Source of the DNA: Pseudochryseolinea flava
Lineage (GTDB): Bacteria; Bacteroidota; Bacteroidia; Cytophagales; Cyclobacteriaceae
Assembly: GCF_003286915.1 (NCBI RefSeq)
Contig: NZ_QMFY01000003.1
Coordinates: forward strand, 310,001 to 374,000
DNA: 64,000 nt
Direction: 5' to 3'
Positions 1-8,091 of this stretch are shown here, one piece after another (position 1 is the first letter of the stretch; every line of letters begins with the position of its first letter). The position numbers were made by a program, and so were the translations under genes. Below the pieces are notes generated by a model, which saw only the letters and a program-made list of their open reading frames with translations, was not told the origin of the DNA and searched no databases.

Positions 1-415
1 TACCCTCGAGGAAACCTTCTTCGTTCAAGCTATGAATGATGAACTCTGCCAGCTCTGCTTCATCGACGGGGAGTTGCAGCCAGCTCAACTGCGTTAAAGC
101 TTCCGTTCTAAAGTCGATAGATTCAACAATAGGTTTCTCAGGCATCTGCTCTTGCTGCGAATACTTTGCGTGATAGCTTGGAGAATCGTCGTAAGCGAAT
201 TCATCCCAATCCTGATAATCTTGAATATCTTCTTTGTCGTTTTTCGACGTCGCTAAATCTGGATCAGTATTTTGCTCGATAAGCGGATTATCTTCTAGCT
301 CGTTTTGTATTCTTTGTTCAAGTTCTATCGTATTTAGATGGAACAAATGAAGCATCTGTAATTGCTGTGGATGAATCTTCAGTTGTTGCTTCTGGGTAAT
401 ATTTTGGTATAGCAT
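1..415 (-). CDS. rpoN: RNA polymerase sigma-54 factor (RpoN), N-terminal part, cut by window edge
   Basis: Alternative sigma factor that directs RNA polymerase to -24/-12 promoters and needs an enhancer-binding ATPase. The 138 visible codons start at ATG 415 and show the Gln/Leu-rich activator-interacting region I (KQQLKIHPQQLQMLHLF, then ELEDNPLIE), an acidic region II (about residues 50-90) and the beginning of the core-binding region (LSWLQLP, FIIHSLNEEGFLEG). The rest lies outside the window. It is divergent from the histidine kinase that starts at 591. The family call is firm because region I is highly characteristic; completeness cannot be judged. Confidence 0.93.
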   Translation of the reverse strand, partial: MLYQNITQKQQLKIHPQQLQMLHLFHLNTIELEQRIQNELEDNPLIEQNTDPDLATSKNDKEDIQDYQDWDEFAYDDSPSYHAKYSQQEQMPEKPIVESIDFRTEALTQLSWLQLPVDEAELAEFIIHSLNEEGFLEG

Positions 416-590
416 AAATAGGCTGGTTTTGAGGTTTATGCACCAGCCATACAACAACCTAAGAACCAAAAATTTCGGATGTATGTAACAAACTGATAAT
501 TAACACATTGACAAATTTCACTGAAATTTTCCACACATTAAAATTAGATCTTTTGAGCAACATTTTCCCCACTTTGAGGAATTAAAACAC

Positions 591-1970
591 ATGCGGATTT
601 CCATAGCATACATTGTTTTCATCGCATCGTTGGCCATTCTGGTCGGCTTATCGATCATTTACACTCAGCGTTTTCGAGCCTTGATTAAGTACACCGATCA
701 AGTCGAAAACACCCATAAAGTCATCATCGAACTGAACACCTTAATGAGTTATCTGAAAGACGCTGAGACTGGATCACGCGGCTTTCTACTGTCTGGTGAC
801 AGCGCATATCTTGGCCCATACAACCTAGCCATGGATAGCTTGCGTCCAAGCTATAAACGTATTGCCGCCTTGGTACCAAATGATTCTCCACTACAAACCA
901 GATTACAACAGCTCAATATTTTGTTCAATGAAAGGTTAACCATGATCAGCCACAGTATGCTGTTGTATAATTTAGATCGCGATGATTTCGAAGCAATTCT
1001 ACTGCGTGGCAAAAAGAAAATGAATGAATGCCGTGAGTTAATTCTTGAGATGAATGCCTATGCGAATTTTAATTTGCAGGCTAGTGAGAGAAATCAAAAT
1101 TTTTACCAAGTAGTAACACCGGGACTATTTTTAATCTTGATGGGTGTAACAGCCATCGCATTTGTAATTTCATTTTATGTGATTCTACGTGAATACACGG
1201 GGCGCCTCAAATACCAAAAAGACCTTGAGCAAAAAATTGTCGCATTGAATCAATCGTATCAGGAGCTCGAGCAAATCGCTCACATCTCGTCGCATGACCT
1301 TCAAGAACCTCTTCGTAAAATGGCCATCTTCTGCGAACGTCTTATGATCAAACACAGTAACACTATCGACGACGATGGAAAACAATTGGTGTCAAAGATT
1401 GGAAATCTTTCGATCCGCGCACGCGATCTTGTCGGAACTGTATCGGCTTATACATCGCTCATCACTGCGAAGAAGGAAAAGTCGCTCGTAGATATCAATT
1501 CAATTGTCGATGAAGTGAGGACAGATTTTCAAACGAACCTTCGCGCTAAGCAAACCACGATTCAATTGGAAAGTCTACCCAAAATTATTGGATACGACAC
1601 ACAAGTAAAATTGTTGTTTTCTTGTTTGATTGAAAACAGTATCAAATACAGCCAACACGGTGTGCCGCTACAAATTAGTATCTCAAAGTCTGACATTGAT
1701 CGTGAAGAGTTTGAAACCATAAAATCAAAAACAGCGCACAACGGATTTGTGAAAATTCTATATCGCGATAATGGAATAGGATTCGACAACCAATTTTCAG
1801 AGCAAATATTTTCCATCTTTCAACGGCTGCATCGCGACGAGGAGATAGAAGGAAAAGGCGTTGGCCTAGCCATCGTGAAACGGGTGATGAGCAACCACAA
1901 TGGTTTTGTGTCGGCGCATGGTGTGCCCGAACATGGCTCGGCCTTCGCGCTGTATTTTCCTAACGATTAG
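591..1970 (+). CDS. CHASE3-domain sensor histidine kinase
   Basis: Membrane sensor kinase of a two-component system. Order: TM1 (about residues 5-25), periplasmic CHASE3 sensor domain (about 35-170, with the typical DAETGSRGFLLSGD block), TM2 (about 176-200), short coiled coil, HisKA with H-box SSHDLQEPLRK (phospho-acceptor His235), and HATPase_c with N-box (IENSIKYS), DNGIGFD and GKGVGLAIV. No response regulator lies beside it, so the partner must be elsewhere or in a phosphorelay. The stop overlaps the convergent small gene at 1967 by 4 bp. The ligand is unknown. Confidence 0.93.
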   Translation: MRISIAYIVFIASLAILVGLSIIYTQRFRALIKYTDQVENTHKVIIELNTLMSYLKDAETGSRGFLLSGDSAYLGPYNLAMDSLRPSYKRIAALVPNDSPLQTRLQQLNILFNERLTMISHSMLLYNLDRDDFEAILLRGKKKMNECRELILEMNAYANFNLQASERNQNFYQVVTPGLFLILMGVTAIAFVISFYVILREYTGRLKYQKDLEQKIVALNQSYQELEQIAHISSHDLQEPLRKMAIFCERLMIKHSNTIDDDGKQLVSKIGNLSIRARDLVGTVSAYTSLITAKKEKSLVDINSIVDEVRTDFQTNLRAKQTTIQLESLPKIIGYDTQVKLLFSCLIENSIKYSQHGVPLQISISKSDIDREEFETIKSKTAHNGFVKILYRDNGIGFDNQFSEQIFSIFQRLHRDEEIEGKGVGLAIVKRVMSNHNGFVSAHGVPEHGSAFALYFPND

Positions 1971-2200
1971 TTTTGATCGCGTCCACCAGGCGGAAGTTCG
2001 GCATCGCCCTCCCCCACATTATGGTGGTCAACGAAATCTGTTCCTTCTGGCGTTTCACCGAGTGCGTCGTTCTTTTTTCGCGCCGTTTTATCTTGTGTAA
2101 TAAAGTCCGGTCCTTGACCTTGATGAAGATTTTGGGGATCCTCGGGCTTATCTTCTCCCTTCTGCGTATTGGCAGCGTATGGATTGCTATATTTTTTCAT
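1967..2200 (-). CDS. small acidic disordered protein (77 aa)
   Basis: I do not recognise a named family. ATG 2200 is preferred to an upstream TTG at 2209. The product begins MKKYSNPYAANTQ and is rich in Gly, Asp, Glu, Gln and Asn, with almost no hydrophobic core, no signal peptide and no membrane segment, so it is probably intrinsically disordered. It resembles in composition the 150-aa protein at 15617 (proline/acidic, one-domain, Bacteroidota-type). It sits tail-to-tail with the histidine kinase and is separated from the upstream minus-strand genes by an intrinsic terminator at 2247-2279. The opposite strand also has an ORF here, but its Trp/Phe/Arg-rich product looks like a shadow. Confidence 0.6.
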   Translation of the reverse strand: MKKYSNPYAANTQKGEDKPEDPQNLHQGQGPDFITQDKTARKKNDALGETPEGTDFVDHHNVGEGDAELPPGGRDQN

Positions 2201-2246
2201 AATTGACAAATGTTTTTTACACGCTACGATTAAAAATACAATACCA

Positions 2247-2279
2247 TAAAAAAAAGACCGTCGGTGGTTCGACGGTCTC
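2247..2279 (-). terminator. intrinsic terminator
   Basis: A perfect 9-bp stem (arms 2255-2263 and 2270-2278, loop GTGGTT) is followed on the minus strand by an uninterrupted run of eight T. It lies 20 bp past the stop of the 124-aa gene and ends the DUF3606 - 98 aa - 124 aa transcript. Confidence 0.85.
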
Positions 2280-2299
2280 TCGGGTTTGGTTGAAATAAA

Positions 2300-2674
2300 T
2301 TAATTATCTTTTAAATCATCGCTCTTCAAATCATCTTTTATACGCCGATATTCTTTTCGCACATCGTCGATAACATGAACCGTGCGATCACCGAGTTCTT
2401 TGTTCCAGGTTTTCGCATTTACAATCTCGTCAATTGCTTTATCCAATTTAACCTTATTCTGCGTCAAATCTTGAATAACCTTGCTGTGATGTTGATCCGC
2501 AGCCATTGTAGAATTTTTCTGCAGAATGTTGAGCGTATTGTTTACAGAATCCCTCAACACGATTATGTCACGCGAAATTGCTTCTCGAGAACCCGTCACA
2601 ATTTGATCGGTTTGGGCGTTACATGTAAGCGCCGCGTTGATCAAACAAAATAGTACCCCAACAGCCACTTTCAT
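2300..2674 (-). CDS. small secreted protein, unknown function (124 aa)
   Basis: Family not recognised. Residues 1-20 form a signal peptide (hydrophobic VGVLFCLINAALTC, then NAQ as the likely cleavage site). The mature part is helical and strongly charged, with heptad-like spacing (SVNNTLNILQ, KVKLDKAIDEIVN, VRKEYRRIKDDLK), suggesting a periplasmic coiled-coil protein. It is the last gene of a probable three-gene unit (DUF3606, 98-aa membrane protein, this gene; gaps 1 and 21 bp) and is followed by a strong terminator. The role is unknown; the stress-type neighbours suggest an envelope or stress accessory protein. Confidence 0.75.
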   Translation of the reverse strand: MKVAVGVLFCLINAALTCNAQTDQIVTGSREAISRDIIVLRDSVNNTLNILQKNSTMAADQHHSKVIQDLTQNKVKLDKAIDEIVNAKTWNKELGDRTVHVIDDVRKEYRRIKDDLKSDDLKDN

Positions 2675-2695
2675 ATTTATAGTAATATTGTACTA

Positions 2696-2992
2696 TTAAG
2701 CGTGTAACAGTCTTTGCTTCTTTAATTTAAAGCGAAGTCGATTCTCTCTAATCATTCGAGATTCCGTACGAAGTTTTTCAGTTTCTTCGTCTTCTTCGAT
2801 CTTGACAAACAACATTTTGCCAAGCAAATATGCAGCAATCATAAATAGCGGATACCCGATGATGAAAGCCATAATAAACATGATATATCCCATAATTGAA
2901 ATCTTTTCATGTACATTAGAAAATAGCGTGCCACGGTACGAAGGAGCGTCAATAAACGGTTGGGGCTCCGAATTGAGGACCGTTCTCCGCAT
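2696..2992 (-). CDS. small single-span membrane protein (98 aa)
   Basis: Not a family I recognise. One long hydrophobic stretch at about residues 34-64 (IMGYIMFIMAFIIGYPLFMIAAYLLGKMLF), enough for one long or two short membrane passes, is followed by a charged basic tail rich in Lys, Arg and Glu (residues 65-98). The start at ATG 2992 is 1 bp after the stop of the DUF3606 gene, which implies one transcript and probable translational coupling. A cytoplasmic basic tail would fit the positive-inside rule. Confidence 0.7.
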   Translation of the reverse strand: MRRTVLNSEPQPFIDAPSYRGTLFSNVHEKISIMGYIMFIMAFIIGYPLFMIAAYLLGKMLFVKIEEDEETEKLRTESRMIRENRLRFKLKKQRLLHA

Positions 2993-2993
2993 T

Positions 2994-3161
2994 TTACCGA
3001 TGCAGGTATTTCCGAACAGCGTCGGCAGATTGACCTACAGCTTTCACTGCATTCTTCAGTCTCATCTCGTTACAACTTAGTTGTGAGCACCACCAGCGAA
3101 CTTCTTCCTGTTCTTGAACATTGATTCTACTAATATCCTGAGGTCTTCTTTTTTCATTCAT
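2994..3161 (-). CDS. DUF3606 domain-containing small protein (55 aa)
   Basis: Small soluble protein of the DUF3606 family, function unknown. The match is the pattern RINV-x-EQEEVRWWC-xx-L, then AVKAVGQSADAVRKYL, which covers residues 12-53. ATG 3161 is chosen over an in-frame upstream start at 3239 for two reasons. First, an unusually good ribosome site (AAGGAGGG at about 3171-3178) precedes 3161 by a normal distance, although most genes here have none. Second, a terminator hairpin of the upstream gene (3192-3219) would otherwise lie inside the coding region. It heads a three-gene unit. DUF3606 genes are often seen near stress genes, as here. Confidence 0.82.
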   Translation of the reverse strand: MNEKRRPQDISRINVQEQEEVRWWCSQLSCNEMRLKNAVKAVGQSADAVRKYLHR

Positions 3162-3191
3162 TGTTACCACCCTCCTTTCCTTACCAGCCAC

Positions 3192-3219
3192 AAACAATAA
3201 AGGCTCCCTTACGAGAGCC
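3192..3219 (-). terminator. intrinsic terminator of the SDR/brkB transcript
   Basis: A 7-bp stem with one G-T pair (arms 3202-3208 and 3213-3219, loop of 4) is followed on the minus strand by TTTATTGTTT. It lies 113 bp past the SDR stop and upstream of the DUF3606 start. Confidence 0.7.
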
Positions 3220-3331
3220 CTTACATCTTCTAAACACAACGCGTGTGTAATGGTCGTTTCTCAAGACAGACTCACTTTAAGAAGTATGACTAATAATAGT
3301 CAGAAAATTCTTGACAAAAGCAGTGCCAGCA

Positions 3332-4165
3332 CTATCCGGCGACTACTTCCCCGCCATTCACGTGAATGACTTGCCCTGTAATGTAGGAAGCATCCTGCGA
3401 CGCCAAGAACACATAAGCCGGTGCAACTTCGTAAGGGTATCCGGCTCTTCCCATCGGTGTTTTTTTTCCAAATGTTTTCAAGTGAGCTTTATCAAAAGAT
3501 TCCGTCACCAACGGAGTCCATATCGGTCCAGGCGCAACAGCATTCACCCGAATTCCATCGGCCGCAAGATTTTTGGCTAAGGATCTTGTAAAGGAAACTA
3601 CTGCCCCTTTCGTGGCAGCATAGTCGATCAGGTGTTCGCTCCCTCTAAAGGCTACAACGGAGGCTGTGTTAATGATGCAGCCATCAGCAGATATTTTTTT
3701 CAATACCTCTTGCGTGAAATAATAAAACGAAAACATGTTCACTTCAAACGTACGCTTAAATTGTTTGGTGGCGATTTCGTGTAACTCGTCGGCAGGTACA
3801 TGCGTACCTGCGTTGTTAACGAGAATATCAATACGTTTTAATTTCTTGTGTGTCTCGCGAACCACGCGCTTACAAAATGCTTCTTTGCTAATATCACCTT
3901 TGAATAGCAAGCAGGTTTGATTCACTTTTTCTACCATCGCTTTCGTCTCATGGGCATCGTTGTCGCTTTTGTGATAGACAATAACAACATGCGCGCCCTC
4001 AAGCGCGTAATGCATCGCTACCGATCGACCGATCCCACTATCGCCGCCTGTGATGATCGCTACCTTGTCTAACAGCTTTAATCCGCTATGATATTGATCA
4101 CGAATCGTCATCTCGTGGTTATCGACGGATTTGATACTCTTTTGTGCAGACTTCTTTTTCGCCAT
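3332..4165 (-). CDS. SDR-family NAD(P)-dependent oxidoreductase (general-stress type)
   Basis: Short-chain dehydrogenase/reductase. The cofactor-binding glycine motif TGGDSGIG lies at residues 39-46, the NNAG motif at 117-120, the catalytic Ser at 169, and Tyr182-x3-Lys186 (YAATK). A PG motif (APGPIWTP) and the C-terminal ITGQVIHVNGG complete the fold. The 30-residue polar N-terminal extension before the Rossmann fold, length 277 aa and end sequence place it with the YhdF/YdaD-like stress SDRs; the substrate is unknown. The stop of the upstream BrkB-like gene lies 2 bp before this ATG, so the two are co-transcribed, ending at the hairpin 3192-3219. Confidence 0.9.
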   Translation of the reverse strand: MAKKKSAQKSIKSVDNHEMTIRDQYHSGLKLLDKVAIITGGDSGIGRSVAMHYALEGAHVVIVYHKSDNDAHETKAMVEKVNQTCLLFKGDISKEAFCKRVVRETHKKLKRIDILVNNAGTHVPADELHEIATKQFKRTFEVNMFSFYYFTQEVLKKISADGCIINTASVVAFRGSEHLIDYAATKGAVVSFTRSLAKNLAADGIRVNAVAPGPIWTPLVTESFDKAHLKTFGKKTPMGRAGYPYEVAPAYVFLASQDASYITGQVIHVNGGEVVAG

Positions 4166-4167
4166 GG

Positions 4168-5079
4168 TTAGTCGGTTTCGTTGTAGACAAATTCTTTCGA
4201 CTCTTGTTTGATGATAAACACAGCTGTGTCGTTGGGTTCAATACCAGAGCCGTGTCGCAGGGCATATACTTTTGTGAATTCGGCGCCGAAGTACACGATG
4301 ATTGATGTGTAGTATACCCAAATCAAAATCAACACAATAGATGCTGCTGCTCCGTACGTTACACCAATTGAAGACCAGCTCAAATAAAAACCGATCAGGA
4401 ATTTACCGATCAAGAAAAGTACAGCCGTGAATAATGCCCCCAGCAATGCATCCTTCCAGCGAATGGTTGCATCTGGTAACACGCGGAAAATAATGGCGAA
4501 CAATATGGTGATTACTGTTAACAGAATGCCGTAGTTGATCGCATGAAATATATATACCGATGCATCATCAAATATCTTGAGCAACCTATCATGCAAAAGT
4601 TCAACCATCGCATTAATAATGAGCGAAACCAACAATAGAAATCCAACACTGATGATCAGCGAAAATGAAATTAATCTATTGATTAAAAGTTTGATAAAGC
4701 CCTTTTTGGGTTTTGCTTTTATGGACCAAATAAAATTGATAGAGTCTTGAATCTCCGTAAATATACCGGTAGCGCCAACCAACAAAATCACAATTCCAAC
4801 TACTGCGCCAGAAGTGCTTAACTGCGATTGCTCAATATTTTGTATGATATTCTGTATTTGTAGTGCTGCGCTATTTCCGACGACTTGATTTATCTGCTCG
4901 TACACTTTACCCTGCACCGCTTCACGACCGAAGAAAATTCCAGTCAGCGAAATAATGATGATCAGAATTGGGCCCATTGAAAATATGGTGTAATAAGACA
5001 ATGCAGCACTGAATTTTATTCCGTGATCATTGATAAAATCGATCGCAGCTTGTTTCAATATTCTCCAGAATGCAATCAT
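4168..5079 (-). CDS. YihY/virulence factor BrkB family membrane protein
   Basis: Inner-membrane protein with six predicted helices (around residues 35-55, 90-115, 135-160, 180-205, 213-238 and 245-270). Hallmarks are AALSYYTIFSMGPILIIIISL near the N-terminus (residues 25-45) and GxxYGAAASIVLILIWVYYTS near the C-terminus. The family was once called ribonuclease BN, a function now assigned elsewhere; its real role is unsettled. Length (303 aa) is normal. It is first of a two-gene unit with the SDR gene and divergent from the PerM-like transporter. Confidence 0.9.
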   Translation of the reverse strand: MIAFWRILKQAAIDFINDHGIKFSAALSYYTIFSMGPILIIIISLTGIFFGREAVQGKVYEQINQVVGNSAALQIQNIIQNIEQSQLSTSGAVVGIVILLVGATGIFTEIQDSINFIWSIKAKPKKGFIKLLINRLISFSLIISVGFLLLVSLIINAMVELLHDRLLKIFDDASVYIFHAINYGILLTVITILFAIIFRVLPDATIRWKDALLGALFTAVLFLIGKFLIGFYLSWSSIGVTYGAAASIVLILIWVYYTSIIVYFGAEFTKVYALRHGSGIEPNDTAVFIIKQESKEFVYNETD

Positions 5080-5243
5080 GATAAGGTTTACTATCGGTAG
5101 AACCTAAAATGACACTCCATCCTGTGATGCCTCACTATGCATCAAATGTCGTTCGGTACAGGGCCAATCTGTGGAAACATTTGGACAGAAACCATGCAGG
5201 GAAGCGGTATAAGATTTCAATTGATAGATACATATTCAAAATC

Positions 5244-6413
5244 ATGTCAACGGATTTTTTCAAAGATCAATTTCCCTTTCGTTTCGCGGCGGTGCTCATC
5301 TGTATTATAGGATTAATCTACATCAGTGCGCAACTCCAAGCTGTAGTCGTTCCATTGATTTTCTCCACCATTTTCGCGGTGATGCTCTATCCCCTCACCT
5401 GTCGACTAGAGCGTTGGCGCTTTCCGAGAGGGTTGGCAGCCATAACATCGATTCTTATCGCAGCCATATTTATCGGCACAACCTTCTACTTTCTAGGAAC
5501 ACAAATGGCAGAGCTGGGTGGTGAAAGTGAACAACTACTCACCAAGTTGAAGGTGCTAACGAAAGACGTTCAAGCATACATATCATCGCACTTCGGAATT
5601 AAACAATCGGAGCAAGTTGAGCAAATCGAAAATCAAGTAACACAAGTAAAAGAGAATGGTGGTAAGATTGTTGCCGCCATTATTACCGCCGTCGCCAATT
5701 TCTTGCGTGATATGACGCTTATACCGCTCTTTGTTTTTTTCTTTCTTTATTTCAGAGACTTCCTGCTCGAATTCTTTCACCGCGCATTTTCTGCAGAGAA
5801 CAAGATCATCGATGAAATCATCTCTAAGATGTATGACATCATTCAAAGTTGGTTCACCGGCGTGGTTGTGGTCATGTTGATTGTGGGCATTCTGAACACG
5901 GTTGGCTTATTGATCCTCGGCATCCCATATGCGGCATTCTTTGGTTTCCTTGCCTCGGCTTTACTCGTTGTGCCGTTCATCGGAATTATCTTTGGCTCGT
6001 TCTTACCTGTCGTGATGGCGTTGATTACAAAAGATTCATATTGGTATGCGGTCGGTGTCGTCGGCGTATTCTGGGTAATTCAAGTACTGGAGGCCAATAT
6101 CATCACACCTTATGTGGTTGGATCAAAGATCAGTATCAATCCGATGATTGCTATCCTTGTGTTAATTCTGTTTGGAAAATTGTGGGGTATTAGTGGCTTG
6201 ATTCTAGCACTTCCCGTCACCGCCATGTGTAAAATTATTTTTGATGCTGTGCCAGGTATGAGTCCCTATGGTTTTGTATTAGGCGAGCCCGGCAACGAAC
6301 ATCTACAAAACCGATCTGCGATAGAAATGCAACTTGACGACACGAAAGATAAACTAGAAAAGAAGCGTCCAAAAATTCGTCGTAAGCGTTCTGCCACCAC
6401 CGTTCACAAATAA
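5244..6413 (+). CDS. AI-2E/PerM family transporter
   Basis: Polytopic inner-membrane protein of the AI-2E transporter (PerM/TqsA/YhhT) family. Hydrophobic pairs occur near the N-terminus (FAAVLICIIGLIYISAQ, VVVPLIFSTIFAVMLYPL), then a soluble helical stretch (about residues 90-150), then four or more helices with the family pattern PFIGIIFGSFLP and ISGLILALPVTA. ATG 5244 gives 389 aa; an in-frame start at 5109 would add 45 polar residues with no family match, so it is rejected. The C-terminal tail (about 45 residues) is Lys/Arg-rich. The transported substrate cannot be told from sequence. Confidence 0.88.
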   Translation: MSTDFFKDQFPFRFAAVLICIIGLIYISAQLQAVVVPLIFSTIFAVMLYPLTCRLERWRFPRGLAAITSILIAAIFIGTTFYFLGTQMAELGGESEQLLTKLKVLTKDVQAYISSHFGIKQSEQVEQIENQVTQVKENGGKIVAAIITAVANFLRDMTLIPLFVFFFLYFRDFLLEFFHRAFSAENKIIDEIISKMYDIIQSWFTGVVVVMLIVGILNTVGLLILGIPYAAFFGFLASALLVVPFIGIIFGSFLPVVMALITKDSYWYAVGVVGVFWVIQVLEANIITPYVVGSKISINPMIAILVLILFGKLWGISGLILALPVTAMCKIIFDAVPGMSPYGFVLGEPGNEHLQNRSAIEMQLDDTKDKLEKKRPKIRRKRSATTVHK

Positions 6414-6438
6414 AAAAACCGCTGCTTGCTGCAACGGC
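6411..6438 (-). terminator. intrinsic terminator of the DUF1328 gene
   Basis: Arms 6419-6425 and 6431-6437 form 7 bp (one G-U pair when read on the minus strand), followed on that strand by seven T (6412-6418). It lies directly after the stop of the convergent transporter gene, whose TAA is inside the T tract. Confidence 0.75.
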
Positions 6439-6464
6439 TTTCCCAAAAAACAAAAACAAAGCGT

Positions 6465-6629
6465 CTAACTTCTTTTTGCAGTGCCTGCGAGTAATGAAAC
6501 AACAAAGAGCACTAGAAAAAGAAAGAAAAGTATTTTAGCAATTCCAGCAGCGCCTGCTGCTATACCGCCGAAACCAAAGATGGCTGCAACAATGGCGATG
6601 ACTAGAAATATGATGGTCCAACGTAACAT
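6465..6629 (-). CDS. DUF1328 small membrane protein (YtjA-like, 54 aa)
   Basis: Very small membrane protein. The translation from ATG 6629 starts [20 protein letters not shown], continues with a [12 protein letters not shown] small-residue stretch and a second hydrophobic helix ([17 protein letters not shown]), and ends KRS. This matches the DUF1328/YtjA family almost position by position: MFRW start, FGFGG, AAGAAKI and a short basic tail. Two membrane helices are expected. The function is unknown, but it is often found in stress-induced sets. It is easily missed because of its size. It is monocistronic, with a terminator 27 bp downstream. Confidence 0.9.
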   Translation of the reverse strand: MLRWTIIFLVIAIVAAIFGFGGIAAGAAGIAKILFFLFLVLFVVSLLAGTAKRS

Positions 6630-6976
6630 AATGATAAGGTTTTATCAATTGTTTCCGAATGTCATGCCAACCTACAACAATCTTGATACAGATAGATAAC
6701 ATGTAACATCTCCACAACGTGTGAAATTATACGCCGCTTTTTGGGGAATGTTTACCACATAGAAACATTAAAACCTTAGAAATAATGCATGGTATGCCTG
6801 GCATCGCTATTTAAGTAAGAACAGTAATCGACAAATATTTATATCGAGCATATAAATACCGTTGATCCGTAGAGGTGTAAATTGGGGTTCCGGTTAAAGG
6901 TCGTTACAAACGAGTAACGGCCTTTCCTTTTTTATAGGCTTTCCTTAAAACGGGTTCCTACAATTTCGGACAAATA
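6630..6976. other. intergenic stretch without a recognised gene
   Basis: 347 bp between the DUF1328 gene and topoisomerase IB (both minus). No open frame with a protein-like composition was found. It should hold the DUF1328 promoter. On the plus strand it ends in a good intrinsic terminator (6899-6933), and a short palindrome (TTTATAT-cgagc-ATATAAA, 6839-6857) sits 40 bp before it. A small plus-strand RNA is therefore possible but unproved. Confidence 0.5.
6899..6933 (+). terminator. intrinsic terminator on the plus strand, gene of origin unclear
   Basis: Nine-base-pair stem with one G-T pair (arms 6899-6907 and 6914-6922, loop AAACGA) followed by TTTCCTTTTTT. The T-rich tail is on the plus strand, yet the nearest plus-strand gene ended 485 bp earlier. 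On the minus strand the tail is only TTTAA, so use by the topoisomerase gene would be weak. Confidence 0.7.
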
Positions 6977-8056
6977 CTACGCATGGAGAGATTTTAAGAT
7001 CTTCATCAAGACCTTCTCATCATGCGCCAATCCTGTTCGTTCATCTGGTTCCTCGATGTTGTCTAATTCTTTCAGATATTTTTTAAGATTGTTTTCTTCG
7101 TACAATTTGATGATTGAGGGATGAACATAGTACTTCTTACAAACAGCTCGGGTGTTTCCAAGTTTTTTACTGACTTCATCCAACGCTGCGATCACATTCT
7201 TTTTAGAGGCTGAAACTGTTACAGCGTCGCCCAATGATTTAAGAGACCGCAGTATGTTCAGCGTACCAGCCCAAGTTCGAAAATCCTTAGCGCTATATTC
7301 TCCTCCTGACGCTTCTTTAATGTAATCATTCACCATACCCGAATCAACGGTGTGCCTATTGCCCAATTCGTCGTAATACTGAAATAGTTCTTTTCCAGGA
7401 ATATCCCTGCATTGCTTCACAATACGTGCAAGGCGCTTATTTTTAATGGATATGTTGTGCGTAACCTGCTTCTTGCCGGTGAAAGAGAATTTGATTTCGG
7501 ACCCTGATATGGCAACATGATTATCTTTCAACGTGGTCACGCCGTAGGAACCGTATAGCTTCTCGTAATCTTCGTTACCTACCCGGATGTACGTGCGCTC
7601 CATTAAACTGATTATCGTTGCGAGTACCTTCTCACGCGATAGTCTATTACACGCAATGTCATCCTCCAGTTTCGCGCGAATAGCAGGAAGTACCTTTCCA
7701 AATTCCAATAACTTATGAAATTTCGTTTCACTTCGTGCTTCGTTCCATAGGGAATGGTAGCGATACTGCTTTCGTTTTCTCAAATCGAATCCTGTCGCTT
7801 GAATGTGACCGTTGTCGAGCGCACAGATCCACACGGAAGTCCATGCGGGAGGAATCGCGAGTTTTTTGATTCTAGTTAAAGTCTCTGAAGTTACCGACTT
7901 TTTGTCTGACGATGTATAACGAAAGCCTTTGCCTTTCTTCATGCGTCTTATACCAGGCATTCCGTCGTTCACATAAACGAGGCGAACGATACGGGCAATC
8001 TTCTCGTAATCCTTTTCGATTTTTACGATTTCGTCATGTGGGAGCTTCAGCAACAT
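6977..8056 (-). CDS. DNA topoisomerase IB (poxvirus/bacterial type)
   Basis: Relaxes supercoils by nicking one strand through a 3'-phosphotyrosine. The N-terminal domain (residues 1-80) carries GMPGIRRMKKGKGFRY and IPPAWTSVWI; then GHIQATGFDLRKRKQYRYH, the catalytic-domain block YIRVGNEDYEKLYGSYGVTTL, the active-site Arg segment KDFRTWAGT (about 261-269) and the nucleophile region CKKYYVHPSII with Tyr310 most likely catalytic. The length of 359 aa is normal. In bacteria this enzyme is accessory and often grouped with stress genes, as it is here. It lies 35 bp after the TamA-like gene on the same strand and may be read from the same transcript. Confidence 0.93.
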   Translation of the reverse strand: MLLKLPHDEIVKIEKDYEKIARIVRLVYVNDGMPGIRRMKKGKGFRYTSSDKKSVTSETLTRIKKLAIPPAWTSVWICALDNGHIQATGFDLRKRKQYRYHSLWNEARSETKFHKLLEFGKVLPAIRAKLEDDIACNRLSREKVLATIISLMERTYIRVGNEDYEKLYGSYGVTTLKDNHVAISGSEIKFSFTGKKQVTHNISIKNKRLARIVKQCRDIPGKELFQYYDELGNRHTVDSGMVNDYIKEASGGEYSAKDFRTWAGTLNILRSLKSLGDAVTVSASKKNVIAALDEVSKKLGNTRAVCKKYYVHPSIIKLYEENNLKKYLKELDNIEEPDERTGLAHDEKVLMKILKSLHA

Positions 8057-8091
8057 ATAAGCGTTGCAGAAACAAAATGATACCAGCGATG

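Noticed and set aside
1973-2206. 77-aa plus-strand open frame opposite the acidic small protein
   Set aside because: Trp/Phe/Arg-rich composition, starts inside the convergent overlap, and the minus-strand frame has a gene-like start and Bacteroidota-type composition.
2994-3239. 81-aa longer version of the DUF3606 protein
   Set aside because: The extra 26 residues have no family match and include a terminator hairpin of the upstream transcript; a strong ribosome site precedes the inner ATG.
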